9,669 nt of DNA from Thermoplasmata archaeon (GTDB lineage Archaea > Thermoplasmatota > Thermoplasmata > B31-G17), in the NCBI GenBank assembly GCA_003649915.1, contig QMTG01000036.1, positions 1 to 9,669 of the forward strand, read 5' to 3'. The position numbers and the translations under genes are program-made. Under the pieces are notes generated by a model, which was not told where the DNA came from, did no database searches, and worked only from the letters and a program-made list of their open reading frames with translations. This document shows positions 1 to 5,739 of the stretch, piece by piece. Within the stretch, counting starts at the first letter, position 1; the number at the start of each line of letters is the position of its first letter.

Positions 1-2
1 GA

Positions 3-2738
3 ATGAATGCTGATGTGGCGTTGGCAATTGAATATACAAATAAGGCTAGGGTATCCTTAACCGACGAGAATTATGAAGAAGCGATGGATTTTGCAAGAAA
101 AGCGTATATTGAGGCGAAGAAGGCGCAGCAGCTTGTTGTATCTCAGTACTTTACAAAGGCAAAGGAGTACGCAAAGAAGGCAAAATCTCTTGGGATAAAT
201 GTAAAGGGAATTATGGAGTTGCTTGTAAAAGCTAAGCAAAAGTTTGACAGCAAGGACTATGACGGTGCGCTTGAGTTGGCGACAATCGCATACAACGAGG
301 CTGAGAAGAAGGTAAAGACATATGAGGATGCAAAGGAAGGGCTTGAAAAAGTGCGTGCAGAGATAGAGAGTGCGAAGGAGCATAAAATCGATACAAGAAA
401 TGCCGAAGCCATGTACGTGGATGCGGAAGCGGCGTTCAAAGATGCGAGGTTTGACGATGTTCTTTCCATGATAAGCAAAATAAGGGAAGAAATTGAAACT
501 AGGAGGGCTCAGTATACCGCTGCAAAACTGATAATCGCTACTTCGGACCTTATATCCCTGGCCAAGGATATGGGGATTGATGTTTCTTCGTATGAACGCG
601 AACTTCATTCTGCAAAAGATGCTATGAAAAACAAGGAGTACATAAAGAGTCTAGAAATTGTAAGGGAGTGCGTGGAAAAGGTTGAGAATCTTGTGGAGAC
701 CAGGCTTAACAGGGAGATTGGGACTGCCGAGAGGGAGATTGAAGAGGCGAAAAACATAGGAATAGACTTGTCATCGGCGGAAAATCTTTTAGCTGAAGCC
801 AAAGAAAAACTCTCCAAAAAGATGCTGAAGGGAGCCTATGCTGACGTTTCTAAATGTTTGAGTGAAATATCAGCAATAAAGGAGTATTCGGAGAAGGCAG
901 CAATGGCTATACAGAAGGCTAGGGTGAGGATCGGGGATGCTGAGAGTTTGAATGCTGATGCATCCGAGGCTCGTGCTGCCCTGGAGAACGCTATAAAGAT
1001 GCTGAAAGGACACGATTATAAGGGGGCACTTGAGAGCGCTATTAAGGCGGAAGGGCTTGCAGAAGAGGCGATAAAGTCTCACATTCTCTCCGTTATAAAT
1101 AAATTTGAAGAAATGATTGAAAGGGAAAAGGCAGAAGGTATGGTTGTTGAGAACGCTGAGAGACTCATAAGCGAGGCAAAGAAGGCGTTTGAAGAAGGCA
1201 GGTATCAGGAAGCCCTCAACCTAGCAATGGAAAGTGAGGGGGAGATACAAAAAGCAGATTTACAGCACAGAATGGCTACTGATGGAATATCTTCGGCACA
1301 GATAAAGGTGAAAGAACTTGACAAGGAAGGAATAGTGGATACTGAGGCCCATAAAAAGCTCTACCTTGCAAAGGACTTGTACAAGAAGGGGGATTATGTC
1401 AATGCCTTAAAGTACGCGATGGAGGCGGCGGAGGAGGCTACATCACTCATTGAGAATTACAGGGTGCTTCAGGAAATGTTTGGCAGGGTTAAGGGCAGGC
1501 TATCTTCTCTCACGACCTTTGGCATAGACGTTGATGATGAAGCAAAAACACTATCACAAGCAAAGAAAGCGCTTCAGCAGAAGAAGTTCAATGAGGCTCG
1601 GGAAATGCTCGAGGATGTTATGAAAAATCTTGAGGAGAGGTACAGTGCGTATATCAAGGATAGGCTGGAGTTTGCCAAGTCGCTGATAGAGAGGGCAGCA
1701 AAACTTGGATACAAGAGCGAGCAGTTAGATGCCATGGCAAGAGAGGTTGATGACGCCTATAACGTGGGTGAATACAATAAAATGTTATCTTTGGTTGACG
1801 AAATCGCAAAAGAATGTCATAAGGGAATGAGGGCTGTGGTTGAATCTAGACTGAATGCGTGTGAGAATGGGCTTAAGACGGTGCTTGACGCAGGTATAAG
1901 TGATAAGATGTTTATGTCAATGCTCAACGACGCTAGGAAAAAACTTGGGGAGGAGAAGTATGAGGAGGCATTGGCAATCTTAAACAGATTTGAGGAAACC
2001 ATGAGAGAGCAGTTGGACAAGCAGAAAAAGGTTGTGGACGCAATATACGCTGCAGATTCTGCGATACACAATGCAAAGAAGTTTGGTTTAGACGTTAAAA
2101 ATGCCGAGTTGCTCTTAGAAGAGGCGCTTGGTATAAAAAGTAAGGAGCCCGAAAAGGCAATGGAACTAGCAGTTAAGGCTAAGGAGGATGTTGAAAGGGT
2201 GTTTGATGCTTTTGGTCCAAATCTCACCATAGATGTTCCCGATAAAGTTGATGCAATGATAAATGAGTGGAATAGCATTACGGTTAAGGTGAAAAATATA
2301 GGTCGTGGTCTGGCAAAGGATGTTAGTGTGAGTGTTGATGCAAAGAATGCCGATGTTGCTGATGCGAAGTCCATGCCTGCCCTTGCTGGCGGTGGAGAGA
2401 AAAGCGTAGAGGTTAAATTTATGCCCAAGTCCCTACGGGATGTGTCACTAAGGATAAAGGCTCGTGGGTACAGGGTGTTTGATGGTCATGAGGTCGTGGC
2501 GGAGGCGTTGGTGAGTGTTGAGGTTTTGACATCAGTGTTCAAACGTGGCGTGGCAGAAGAGGCTGTTAAATGCCCGATATGCAAGGGTACAATAAAACCT
2601 GGTCTCAGCATAATCACGTGCAAATGCGGTGCAACGTACCACGAGCAGTGCGCTATGCGGAGAGGGGTATGCCCCAATTGTGGTGTGAGATTTCGTCCTG
2701 TTACTGTTGCAAAGAAAAAGGCCGTGCTAAAACTATGA
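3..2738 (+). CDS. Long helical-repeat protein with CARDB-like and RING-like zinc domains (5' end probably outside window)
   Basis: At least 911 residues. Residues 1 to about 735 are rich in Ala, Glu and Lys and contain twelve repeats; the aligned aromatic/hydrophobic position of each (Y24, Y86, F150, Y213, L275, Y339, Y401, Y465, F529, Y591, Y653, P716) recurs every 62-64 residues, each unit looking like two helices with a GIDV-type turn between. Residues ~739-841 (FGPNLTIDVP onward) resemble a CARDB/APHP beta-sandwich. The end is a zinc domain with C857, C860, C873, C875, H880, C883, C890 and C893, spaced as in RING fingers and ending CPNC. No signal peptide or membrane segment is visible, so it is probably cytosolic, perhaps a scaffold; its function is unknown. 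The ATG at base 3 falls in the middle of a repeat, matching the LGINV turn of repeat 2, so translation probably begins upstream of the window. Confidence 0.9.
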   Translation: MNADVALAIEYTNKARVSLTDENYEEAMDFARKAYIEAKKAQQLVVSQYFTKAKEYAKKAKSLGINVKGIMELLVKAKQKFDSKDYDGALELATIAYNEAEKKVKTYEDAKEGLEKVRAEIESAKEHKIDTRNAEAMYVDAEAAFKDARFDDVLSMISKIREEIETRRAQYTAAKLIIATSDLISLAKDMGIDVSSYERELHSAKDAMKNKEYIKSLEIVRECVEKVENLVETRLNREIGTAEREIEEAKNIGIDLSSAENLLAEAKEKLSKKMLKGAYADVSKCLSEISAIKEYSEKAAMAIQKARVRIGDAESLNADASEARAALENAIKMLKGHDYKGALESAIKAEGLAEEAIKSHILSVINKFEEMIEREKAEGMVVENAERLISEAKKAFEEGRYQEALNLAMESEGEIQKADLQHRMATDGISSAQIKVKELDKEGIVDTEAHKKLYLAKDLYKKGDYVNALKYAMEAAEEATSLIENYRVLQEMFGRVKGRLSSLTTFGIDVDDEAKTLSQAKKALQQKKFNEAREMLEDVMKNLEERYSAYIKDRLEFAKSLIERAAKLGYKSEQLDAMAREVDDAYNVGEYNKMLSLVDEIAKECHKGMRAVVESRLNACENGLKTVLDAGISDKMFMSMLNDARKKLGEEKYEEALAILNRFEETMREQLDKQKKVVDAIYAADSAIHNAKKFGLDVKNAELLLEEALGIKSKEPEKAMELAVKAKEDVERVFDAFGPNLTIDVPDKVDAMINEWNSITVKVKNIGRGLAKDVSVSVDAKNADVADAKSMPALAGGGEKSVEVKFMPKSLRDVSLRIKARGYRVFDGHEVVAEALVSVEVLTSVFKRGVAEEAVKCPICKGTIKPGLSIITCKCGATYHEQCAMRRGVCPNCGVRFRPVTVAKKKAVLKL

Positions 2739-2777
2739 ATTGGTGTTATACAATCAAGCCAAAAAATAATGGAAATG

Positions 2778-2797
2778 TTAGCACAAAAACATGCTAA
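2778..2797. terminator. Hairpin between convergent genes
   Basis: TTAGCA (2778-2783) and TGCTAA (2792-2797) form a 6-bp stem with an 8-base A-rich loop. It lies in the 69-base gap between two genes that end facing each other, so it could help end transcription from either side. There is no long T run after it, so the role is inferred only from position. Confidence 0.3.
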
Positions 2798-2807
2798 AGT
2801 ACTAAGC

Positions 2808-3401
2808 CTACACCCCCTGATGTCTCTCAATTATTGCCATGAGTAGAGCGGAGGATACCGCGAGCCTTCTATCAAATACCCTATCCCTATCGACTCTAAA
2901 GTCCAGTTCCCACTCATCACCTATCATCTTAAACTGCTGCCTTAAGACACCCACCTCTCTCCCATAAACATGCACATGAAAAACTTTTGGCACAAGCCTT
3001 CCGCCCGGAACAAACCTTCTTATCAAACCCCTTCCCTTCTCCTCCACAACCATGCCTATTTCCCTCTGCCAAGGGTCATATACCTTCCATATATCCTGAA
3101 GCACAGATTTCCAGTATTTTCTGCCAAAGAACCCAAGTATAGTGTTTGTTGGTACATCTATAATGGCAAATACGGCAGTGGCGTCCAGTATGTTCTGCTG
3201 CCTTAGCGTAATAAGCGGATAACTCATGCTTTCATCACTGTATACCACAATCTCATCCCTCAGCTTGAACGGTTTGTGATGACAAAACGCTGCAAGGTTC
3301 CCATAAGGATCGTATATCCAGTACTTTGCCCCTATGCTCAGTAGTTTCATCCTTATGTAATAATAATCGTACATCCATGTCTCTGTTTGTGCCTGCTGCA
3401 T
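2808..3401 (-). CDS. LURP-one-related (tubby C-terminal-like fold) protein
   Basis: This is a 197-residue protein from the start chosen here. It looks like the LURP-one-related/YxjI family, whose fold is a 12-stranded beta barrel around a hydrophobic C-terminal helix, also found in tubby and phospholipid scramblases. Visible hallmarks are the opening YYIRMKLLSIGAKYWIYD with a D-P-Y-G-N turn (residues 31-35), alternating beta strands throughout, a strand pair around TILGFFG, and a final helix DRRLAVSSALLMAII that would be the buried core helix. The biochemical role of prokaryotic members is unsettled. An in-frame ATG at 3443 would add 14 residues unlike the family. I prefer 3401 because a TATA-like box sits about 27 bases upstream, consistent with a leaderless mRNA; neither start has a ribosome site. 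It is transcribed towards the helical-repeat gene and seems to be a single-gene unit. Confidence 0.8.
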   Translation of the reverse strand: MQQAQTETWMYDYYYIRMKLLSIGAKYWIYDPYGNLAAFCHHKPFKLRDEIVVYSDESMSYPLITLRQQNILDATAVFAIIDVPTNTILGFFGRKYWKSVLQDIWKVYDPWQREIGMVVEEKGRGLIRRFVPGGRLVPKVFHVHVYGREVGVLRQQFKMIGDEWELDFRVDRDRVFDRRLAVSSALLMAIIERHQGV

Positions 3402-3407
3402 GTTTGA

Positions 3408-3439
3408 CCGTAAATAGCATCTATTATTAAAATTTACGG
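3408..3439. repeat. Inverted repeat flanking the LURP-like gene's TATA box
   Basis: CCGTAAAT (3408-3415) and ATTTACGG (3432-3439) are perfect 8-base inverted copies separated by 16 bases. The TATA-like box lies between and partly within them. The arrangement would suit an operator for a dimeric repressor, but nothing else in the window shares the motif. Confidence 0.45.
3422..3433 (-). promoter_or_regulatory. TATA-like box for the LURP-one-like gene
   Basis: On the minus strand this reads as an AT-only stretch around TTTTAATAAT, centred about 27 bases before the ATG at 3401. That is the spacing expected for an archaeal leaderless transcript. A weaker candidate near 3472 (GTTATAG) would serve the ATG at 3443 instead. 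Confidence 0.4.
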
Positions 3440-3512
3440 GCATGAAATGATTACTGAAGGCTAATGGCTATAACGTGCACATGTAACTGAACATAAACTA
3501 AAATAACCACCG

Positions 3513-3526
3513 AAGTCTTTAAAAAA
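3513..3526 (+). promoter_or_regulatory. BRE/TATA-like box of the tRNA-Pro gene
   Basis: A purine-rich stretch followed by CTTTAAAAAA (3517-3526) is centred about 37 bases before the mature tRNA 5' end. Transcription would start near 3547, leaving a short leader to be removed by RNase P. It is the only convincing TATA-like element in the gap between the divergent LURP-like gene and the tRNA. Confidence 0.5.
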
Positions 3527-3610
3527 GAGAATAGGGATAATATTCGCCGACAAATGAGGGCCCGTGGGGTAGCTTGGTCTATCCTTGTGGCTTCGGGACG
3601 CACCCTTTCT

Positions 3611-3666
3611 TTGGCCGGCAAAGAAAGCGTGCACGGAAAGAAACCAGCATTAAGAGTGTGCCGGCC
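3611..3666 (+). repeat. Intron repeat A, copy 1
   Basis: This 56-nt unit differs from copy 2 (3719-3774) at only two bases, both A to G. Its ends are inverted copies: GGCCGGCA (3613-3620) pairs with TGCCGGCC (3659-3666), so each copy can form its own hairpin. It carries the core AAAGCGTGCACGGAAAG (3624-3640), centred on the palindrome CGTGCACG. The 9-base arms CTTTCTTTG and CAAAGAAAG around its left end offer a competing fold. Confidence 0.9.
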
Positions 3667-3675
3667 ACCATACGT

Positions 3676-3718
3676 GAACGGTTGCGCAAGTTGGAGTCAA
3701 AAAGGTGCGCAACGGTTC
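3676..3718 (+). repeat. Hairpin in the middle of the tRNA intron
   Basis: GAACGGTTGCGC (3676-3687) and GCGCAACGGTTC (3707-3718) pair at 11 of 12 positions, with one G-G mismatch and a 19-base loop. It separates the two 56-nt repeats. Confidence 0.7.
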
Positions 3719-3774
3719 TTGGCCGGCAAAGAAAGCGTGCACGGAAAGAAACCAGCGTTAAGGGTGTGCCGGCC
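3719..3774 (+). repeat. Intron repeat A, copy 2
   Basis: This second 56-nt copy starts 108 bases after copy 1, with 54 of 56 bases identical. The core motif lies at 3732-3748 and the GGCCGGCA/TGCCGGCC ends are kept exactly. The near-identity suggests recent duplication, or conversion between copies. Confidence 0.9.
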
Positions 3775-3850
3775 GTATACGCAATTGATTGCGCGAAATA
3801 GCCATAGACTCCGGTTCAAATCCGGGCGGGCCCACTGCATCCTAGCACCC

Positions 3851-3907
3851 TAGCACCCTTTTGCTATACAGGATTATTGTTGGGATTCGCAAAAGCGTGC
3901 ACGGAAA
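3851..3907 (+). repeat. Repeat B, copy 1, downstream of tRNA-Pro
   Basis: A 57-nt unit beginning TAGCACCCTTTTGC and ending with the core AAAGCGTGCACGGAAA shared with the intron repeats. It is preceded by a partial TAGCACCC (3843-3850). It contains a T4 tract that might end tRNA transcription and a small CGC-AAAA-GCG hairpin before the core. Confidence 0.85.
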
Positions 3908-3912
3908 GAGGG

Positions 3913-3969
3913 TAGCACCCTTTTGCTATACAGGGTTATTGTTGGGATTCGCAAAAGCGTGCACGGAAA
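3913..3969 (+). repeat. Repeat B, copy 2
   Basis: This unit starts 62 bases after copy 1 and is identical except for one A/G difference in CAGGATT/CAGGGTT. It again ends in the GCGTGCACGG core. Confidence 0.85.
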
Positions 3970-3990
3970 AAGAAATTTCAGGATAGCAAA

Positions 3991-4016
3991 AAAGCGTTAA
4001 CGGAGAGAAAACCAGC
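3991..4016 (+). repeat. Diverged fifth copy of the GCGTGCACGG core
   Basis: AAAGCGTTAACGGAGAG is followed by AAAACCAGC. It matches intron repeat A through its core and the AAACCAGC that follows, with TGCA changed to TTAA so the central palindrome is still partly kept (GTTAAC). It looks like an older, decayed member of the same repeat family. Confidence 0.55.
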
Positions 4017-4020
4017 CCTG

Positions 4021-4680
4021 GCTCCATTTTACTTTACTGATGGTGTAGGAGGAAAGAAAGGCAAGAGTAGGGGCTGGCGGGCGAAAGATTGTGGGCACCA
4101 CTACCCGTGCTGCCATCATCGGCGCATTTGTATCTCCTGACCACACACCGCTCGTAAGCAGCAAGTCATTTGTCTCAACATCTACACAGTTCAAATATGC
4201 ATCTCCCCGAGGTACGCAGTGCCATGAGAGACCGACTTGCTGTATGTAGTTGTAAACTGGCTAATCTGTAAACAGACACCACCCACTCACGCAGAGGCCT
4301 TCATCCCATCACCGAATCCTAACTCGTACGGTATCATATGGCCCGAAATCGCCATCACCATTGCCACGATCAGTGCGATGGACATCGGCTTTTCGGATTT
4401 CTTTGTGTGCTCCTCAATCTTTTTCTTCCACCCAACATATGCTATCACTACCTCACCAACTGTAATAGATATGGGGTATTTTTTTCGGTGAGCATATTCC
4501 AATCAAAAAGGTAGCATTTATTTCCCCTAGTATATAGTATACCCTATGTACCCTAGGCATATCCTTTTCTATTTTTGTGGATGTGGGGTTGGGCGTTTCC
4601 TTAACTAAAATACAGGCATAAATTGTCCTTACATGGCTACGCATAGGCAGTATGGGTGCGGGCATACCCCTATAAGACGA
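4021..4680. other. Gap of about 650 bases without a defensible gene
   Basis: Only weak open frames occur here. On the minus strand, 4502-4287 opens with TTG and encodes 71 residues with a Lys/Glu-rich stretch and a possible membrane helix (MSIALIVAMVMA). After its stop, a different minus frame stays open from 4260 to 3997 and runs into the diverged repeat. Together they could be a frameshifted relic of an exported protein, but I recognise no family and see no ribosome site. A perfect inverted repeat, GTATA-TAG-TATAC, lies at 4530-4542 within a larger CCTAG...CTAGG pair (4526-4556). Confidence 0.4.
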
Positions 4681-4719
4681 AATCTTTATATGCTCATATA
4701 TTATTACGGCTACCCATAG
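4635..4719. promoter_or_regulatory. Direct repeat GGCTACNCATAG around the feo promoter
   Basis: GGCTACGCATAG (4635-4646) and GGCTACCCATAG (4708-4719) match at 11 of 12 bases and start 73 bases apart. The first lies upstream of the TATA-like box and the second covers the expected transcription start, so together they could bind a regulator. The site resembles no operator I know. Confidence 0.35.
4680..4692 (+). promoter_or_regulatory. BRE/TATA-like promoter of the feo operon
   Basis: AAATCTTTATATG contains TTTATATG (4685-4692) preceded by a purine-rich BRE-like stretch. Transcription would start around 4711-4716, giving a leader of about 50 bases before the feoA ATG. Confidence 0.55.
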
Positions 4720-4728
4720 TTAATACGG

Positions 4729-4749
4729 CATCCCGAACATAGTGGGATG
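4729..4749 (+). promoter_or_regulatory. Hairpin in the feo mRNA leader
   Basis: CATCCC (4729-4734) and GGGATG (4744-4749) form a 6-bp stem with a 9-base loop, ending just before the GGGG-containing ribosome-site region (4754-4757) of feoA. It could tune translation, but its size does not match any riboswitch class I recognise. Confidence 0.35.
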
Positions 4750-4764
4750 GGAAAGGGGTAAACA

Positions 4765-4980
4765 ATGATGTTAACCAAACTGAGGCCAAATGAATGGGCG
4801 AGGATCGTGGCAATAGAAGGCGGATACGGTCTTAGGCAGAAGTTGGCACTAAGAGGCATAGTTGAAGGTGTCGTTGTCAGGATGATCTCTTCCTACGGCC
4901 CAGTAACTATTGAAGTTAATAGAAATGTGGTTAGTATTGGCAGAGGTATGGCAATGAGAATTAGAGTGGTGAGGGTGTGA
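4765..4980 (+). CDS. feoA: FeoA-domain protein, first copy
   Basis: A 71-residue stand-alone FeoA. FeoA is a small cytosolic SH3-like barrel that assists the FeoB ferrous-iron transporter. The family pattern is clear: an opening L+P-E-ARIVAIEGG, then GLRQKLALRGIVEGVVVRMI, where the L-x-x-x-G-I-x-x-G turn is diagnostic, and a closing beta segment that ends in hydrophobic valines. Length is normal for the family (about 75). The ATG at 4765 is followed at once by a second ATG at 4768; either could be used, and a GGGG-rich stretch lies 7 bases upstream. It is the first gene after the promoter, and the second feoA begins 4 bases after its stop. Confidence 0.93.
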   Translation: MMLTKLRPNEWARIVAIEGGYGLRQKLALRGIVEGVVVRMISSYGPVTIEVNRNVVSIGRGMAMRIRVVRV

Positions 4981-4984
4981 TAGT

Positions 4985-5212
4985 ATGAGGAAAAAATTGT
5001 CCGAAATGGATTATGGAGAGGAAGGCGTGGTAAAGAGTATAGAAGAAAACTTGCGAGATAAGGTAGCAGGGATGGGCATCAGAGTTGGCAAAAAGATCAA
5101 GATGGCCACGAAACAGCCTATAAAAGGGCCAGTGGTTGTAACAGTTGATCAGTATTCTATCTCGCTGGGATTGGGCATTGCTGATAAGATTATCGTGGAG
5201 GTGGAAGAGTGA
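4985..5212 (+). CDS. feoA: FeoA-domain protein, second copy
   Basis: A 75-residue second FeoA, clearly diverged from the first. It shows the same fold signature: LSEMDYGEEGVVKSI, then LRDKVAGMGIRVGKKIKM with the M-G-I-x-x-G turn, and a final strand segment ISLGLGIADKIIVEV. Two FeoA proteins beside a split FeoB suggest one may bind the GTPase and the other the membrane part or its own partner; this is inference. The ATG is preceded by a purine-rich GAGGGTGTGAT ribosome-site-like stretch. Its TGA overlaps the GTG start of the next gene by 4 bases, which points to coupled translation. Confidence 0.92.
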   Translation: MRKKLSEMDYGEEGVVKSIEENLRDKVAGMGIRVGKKIKMATKQPIKGPVVVTVDQYSISLGLGIADKIIVEVEE

Positions 5213-5739
5213 AGATATTGCTCATGGGTCATCCTAATGTTGGCAAAAGCGCAGTTTTCAATCGCCTTACAGGGGCAAAAGTTACGGAATCAAACTATCC
5301 AGGCACAACAGTTGATTATACAAAAGGATACATGAGATTGGAGGGAAAGGATGTTGAGATCATAGACGTCCCTGGAACATTTTCTCTCGAACCAAAGGAC
5401 AAGGCGGAGGAAGTAGCGGTAAAGATGCTCAAAGAGAACAAGGATGCAGTCGTCATTTGCGTGATAGATTCCGTCAAGTTGGAACGAGGGCTTTACCTTG
5501 CACTTGAAATCATAGAAGAAGGCTATCCTGTGGTAATCGCATTGAATATGTGGGATGTCGCAGAGGACAAGAATATATGGATCGATGTAGAGAAACTGGA
5601 AGATATACTCGGAGTGCCTGTTGTGCCTACGATTGCGGTGAGCGGAAAAGGCATAAAAGAACTGGTATCCAGGATAAAAGAAGCATCTCCTATCGATATC
5701 GAAAAAATTGTAGAGAAGGCAGGAGGTGTAGAACAATGA
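5209..5739 (+). CDS. feoB: FeoB GTPase domain as a separate protein
   Basis: A 176-residue soluble G protein matching the N-terminal domain of FeoB. Motifs: G1 GHPNVGKS (7-14), G2 with PGTT (31-34), G3 DVPG (53-56), G4 NMWD (113-116), and a G5-like AVSGKG (~143-148). The LERGLYLALEI helix is also typical of FeoB. It stops soon after the G domain, so the helical GDI domain that normally links GTPase to membrane channel is almost absent here. The GTG start is well supported by a GGAGGTG ribosome site 5 bases upstream and by overlap with the preceding TGA. It should hydrolyse GTP to gate the channel encoded next door, with which it overlaps by ATGA. Confidence 0.95.
   Translation: MKILLMGHPNVGKSAVFNRLTGAKVTESNYPGTTVDYTKGYMRLEGKDVEIIDVPGTFSLEPKDKAEEVAVKMLKENKDAVVICVIDSVKLERGLYLALEIIEEGYPVVIALNMWDVAEDKNIWIDVEKLEDILGVPVVPTIAVSGKGIKELVSRIKEASPIDIEKIVEKAGGVEQ

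Larger units (their letters stand above)
3598..3799 (+). other. Archaeal bulge-helix-bulge intron in tRNA-Pro at 37/38
   Basis: The splice motif is complete. The anticodon stem GGC/GCC is followed by a 3-base bulge ATA (3798-3800), a 4-bp helix TTCG (3592-3595) with CGAA (3794-3797), a second 3-base bulge GGA (3596-3598), and the intron helix CGCA (3599-3602) with TGCG (3790-3793). Cutting after the second base of each bulge gives exon ends at 3597 and 3800. This is the canonical target of the archaeal tRNA-splicing endonuclease. At 202 nt the intron is much longer than most tRNA introns, and its interior is mainly two direct repeats plus a hairpin. It carries no LAGLIDADG-type homing endonuclease. 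Confidence 0.92.
3558..3834 (+). tRNA. tRNA-Pro(CGG), split by a 202-nt intron
   Basis: The exons are 3558-3597 and 3800-3834, giving a 75-nt mature tRNA. The acceptor GGGCCCG pairs fully with CGGGCCC, followed by discriminator A; CCA is not encoded. The D arm has GG at 18-19 and A14/A21. The anticodon stem GTGGC pairs with GCCAT (one G-U). The loop reads T32 T33 C34 G35 G36 G37 | A38, so the anticodon is CGG, with the G37 usual for proline tRNAs. The variable loop is AGAC. The T arm is TCCGG/CCGGG around TTCAAAT. Reading the anticodon one base earlier (TCG, Arg) is possible on paper but leaves a 3-base variable loop and breaks the splice motif. Confidence 0.93.

Noticed and set aside
57..608. 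Long minus-strand frame opposite the helical-repeat gene
   Set aside because: It is a shadow caused by the repeated Ala/Glu/Lys codons of the real gene; composition is Cys/Phe/Leu-rich and unlike a protein family.
3598..3799. Box C/D guide RNA inside the intron, as in archaeal tRNA-Trp
   Set aside because: I find no convincing paired C (RUGAUGA) and D (CUGA) boxes.
3558..3834. Reading the tRNA as Arg(TCG)
   Set aside because: It needs a 3-base variable loop and does not fit the 3-4-3 bulge-helix-bulge, whereas Pro(CGG) fits both with G37.
3554..3853. Open frames of 99 and 75 codons across the tRNA intron, rich in Arg and Lys
   Set aside because: They run through both tRNA exons and the repeats, show no family motif and simply reflect repeated DNA without stops; the region is explained by the tRNA and intron.
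3611..4016. CRISPR-like array from the spaced repeats
   Set aside because: The copies have two different flank types, unequal spacing (108, 160, 62, 37) and no unique spacers of constant size; no cas gene is present.
3834..4020. Integrated element using the tRNA 3' end as attachment site
   Set aside because: There is no integrase gene and no second copy of the tRNA 3' end in the window.
4453..4665. 70-codon minus-strand frame upstream of feoA
   Set aside because: No motif, no ribosome site, overlaps another weak frame and sits in the AT-rich promoter region.
5550..5735. Upstream extension of the FeoB channel frame
   Set aside because: It lies wholly within the GTPase gene; the ATG at 5736 has a GGAGGTG site and start/stop overlap, and family similarity begins only after it.
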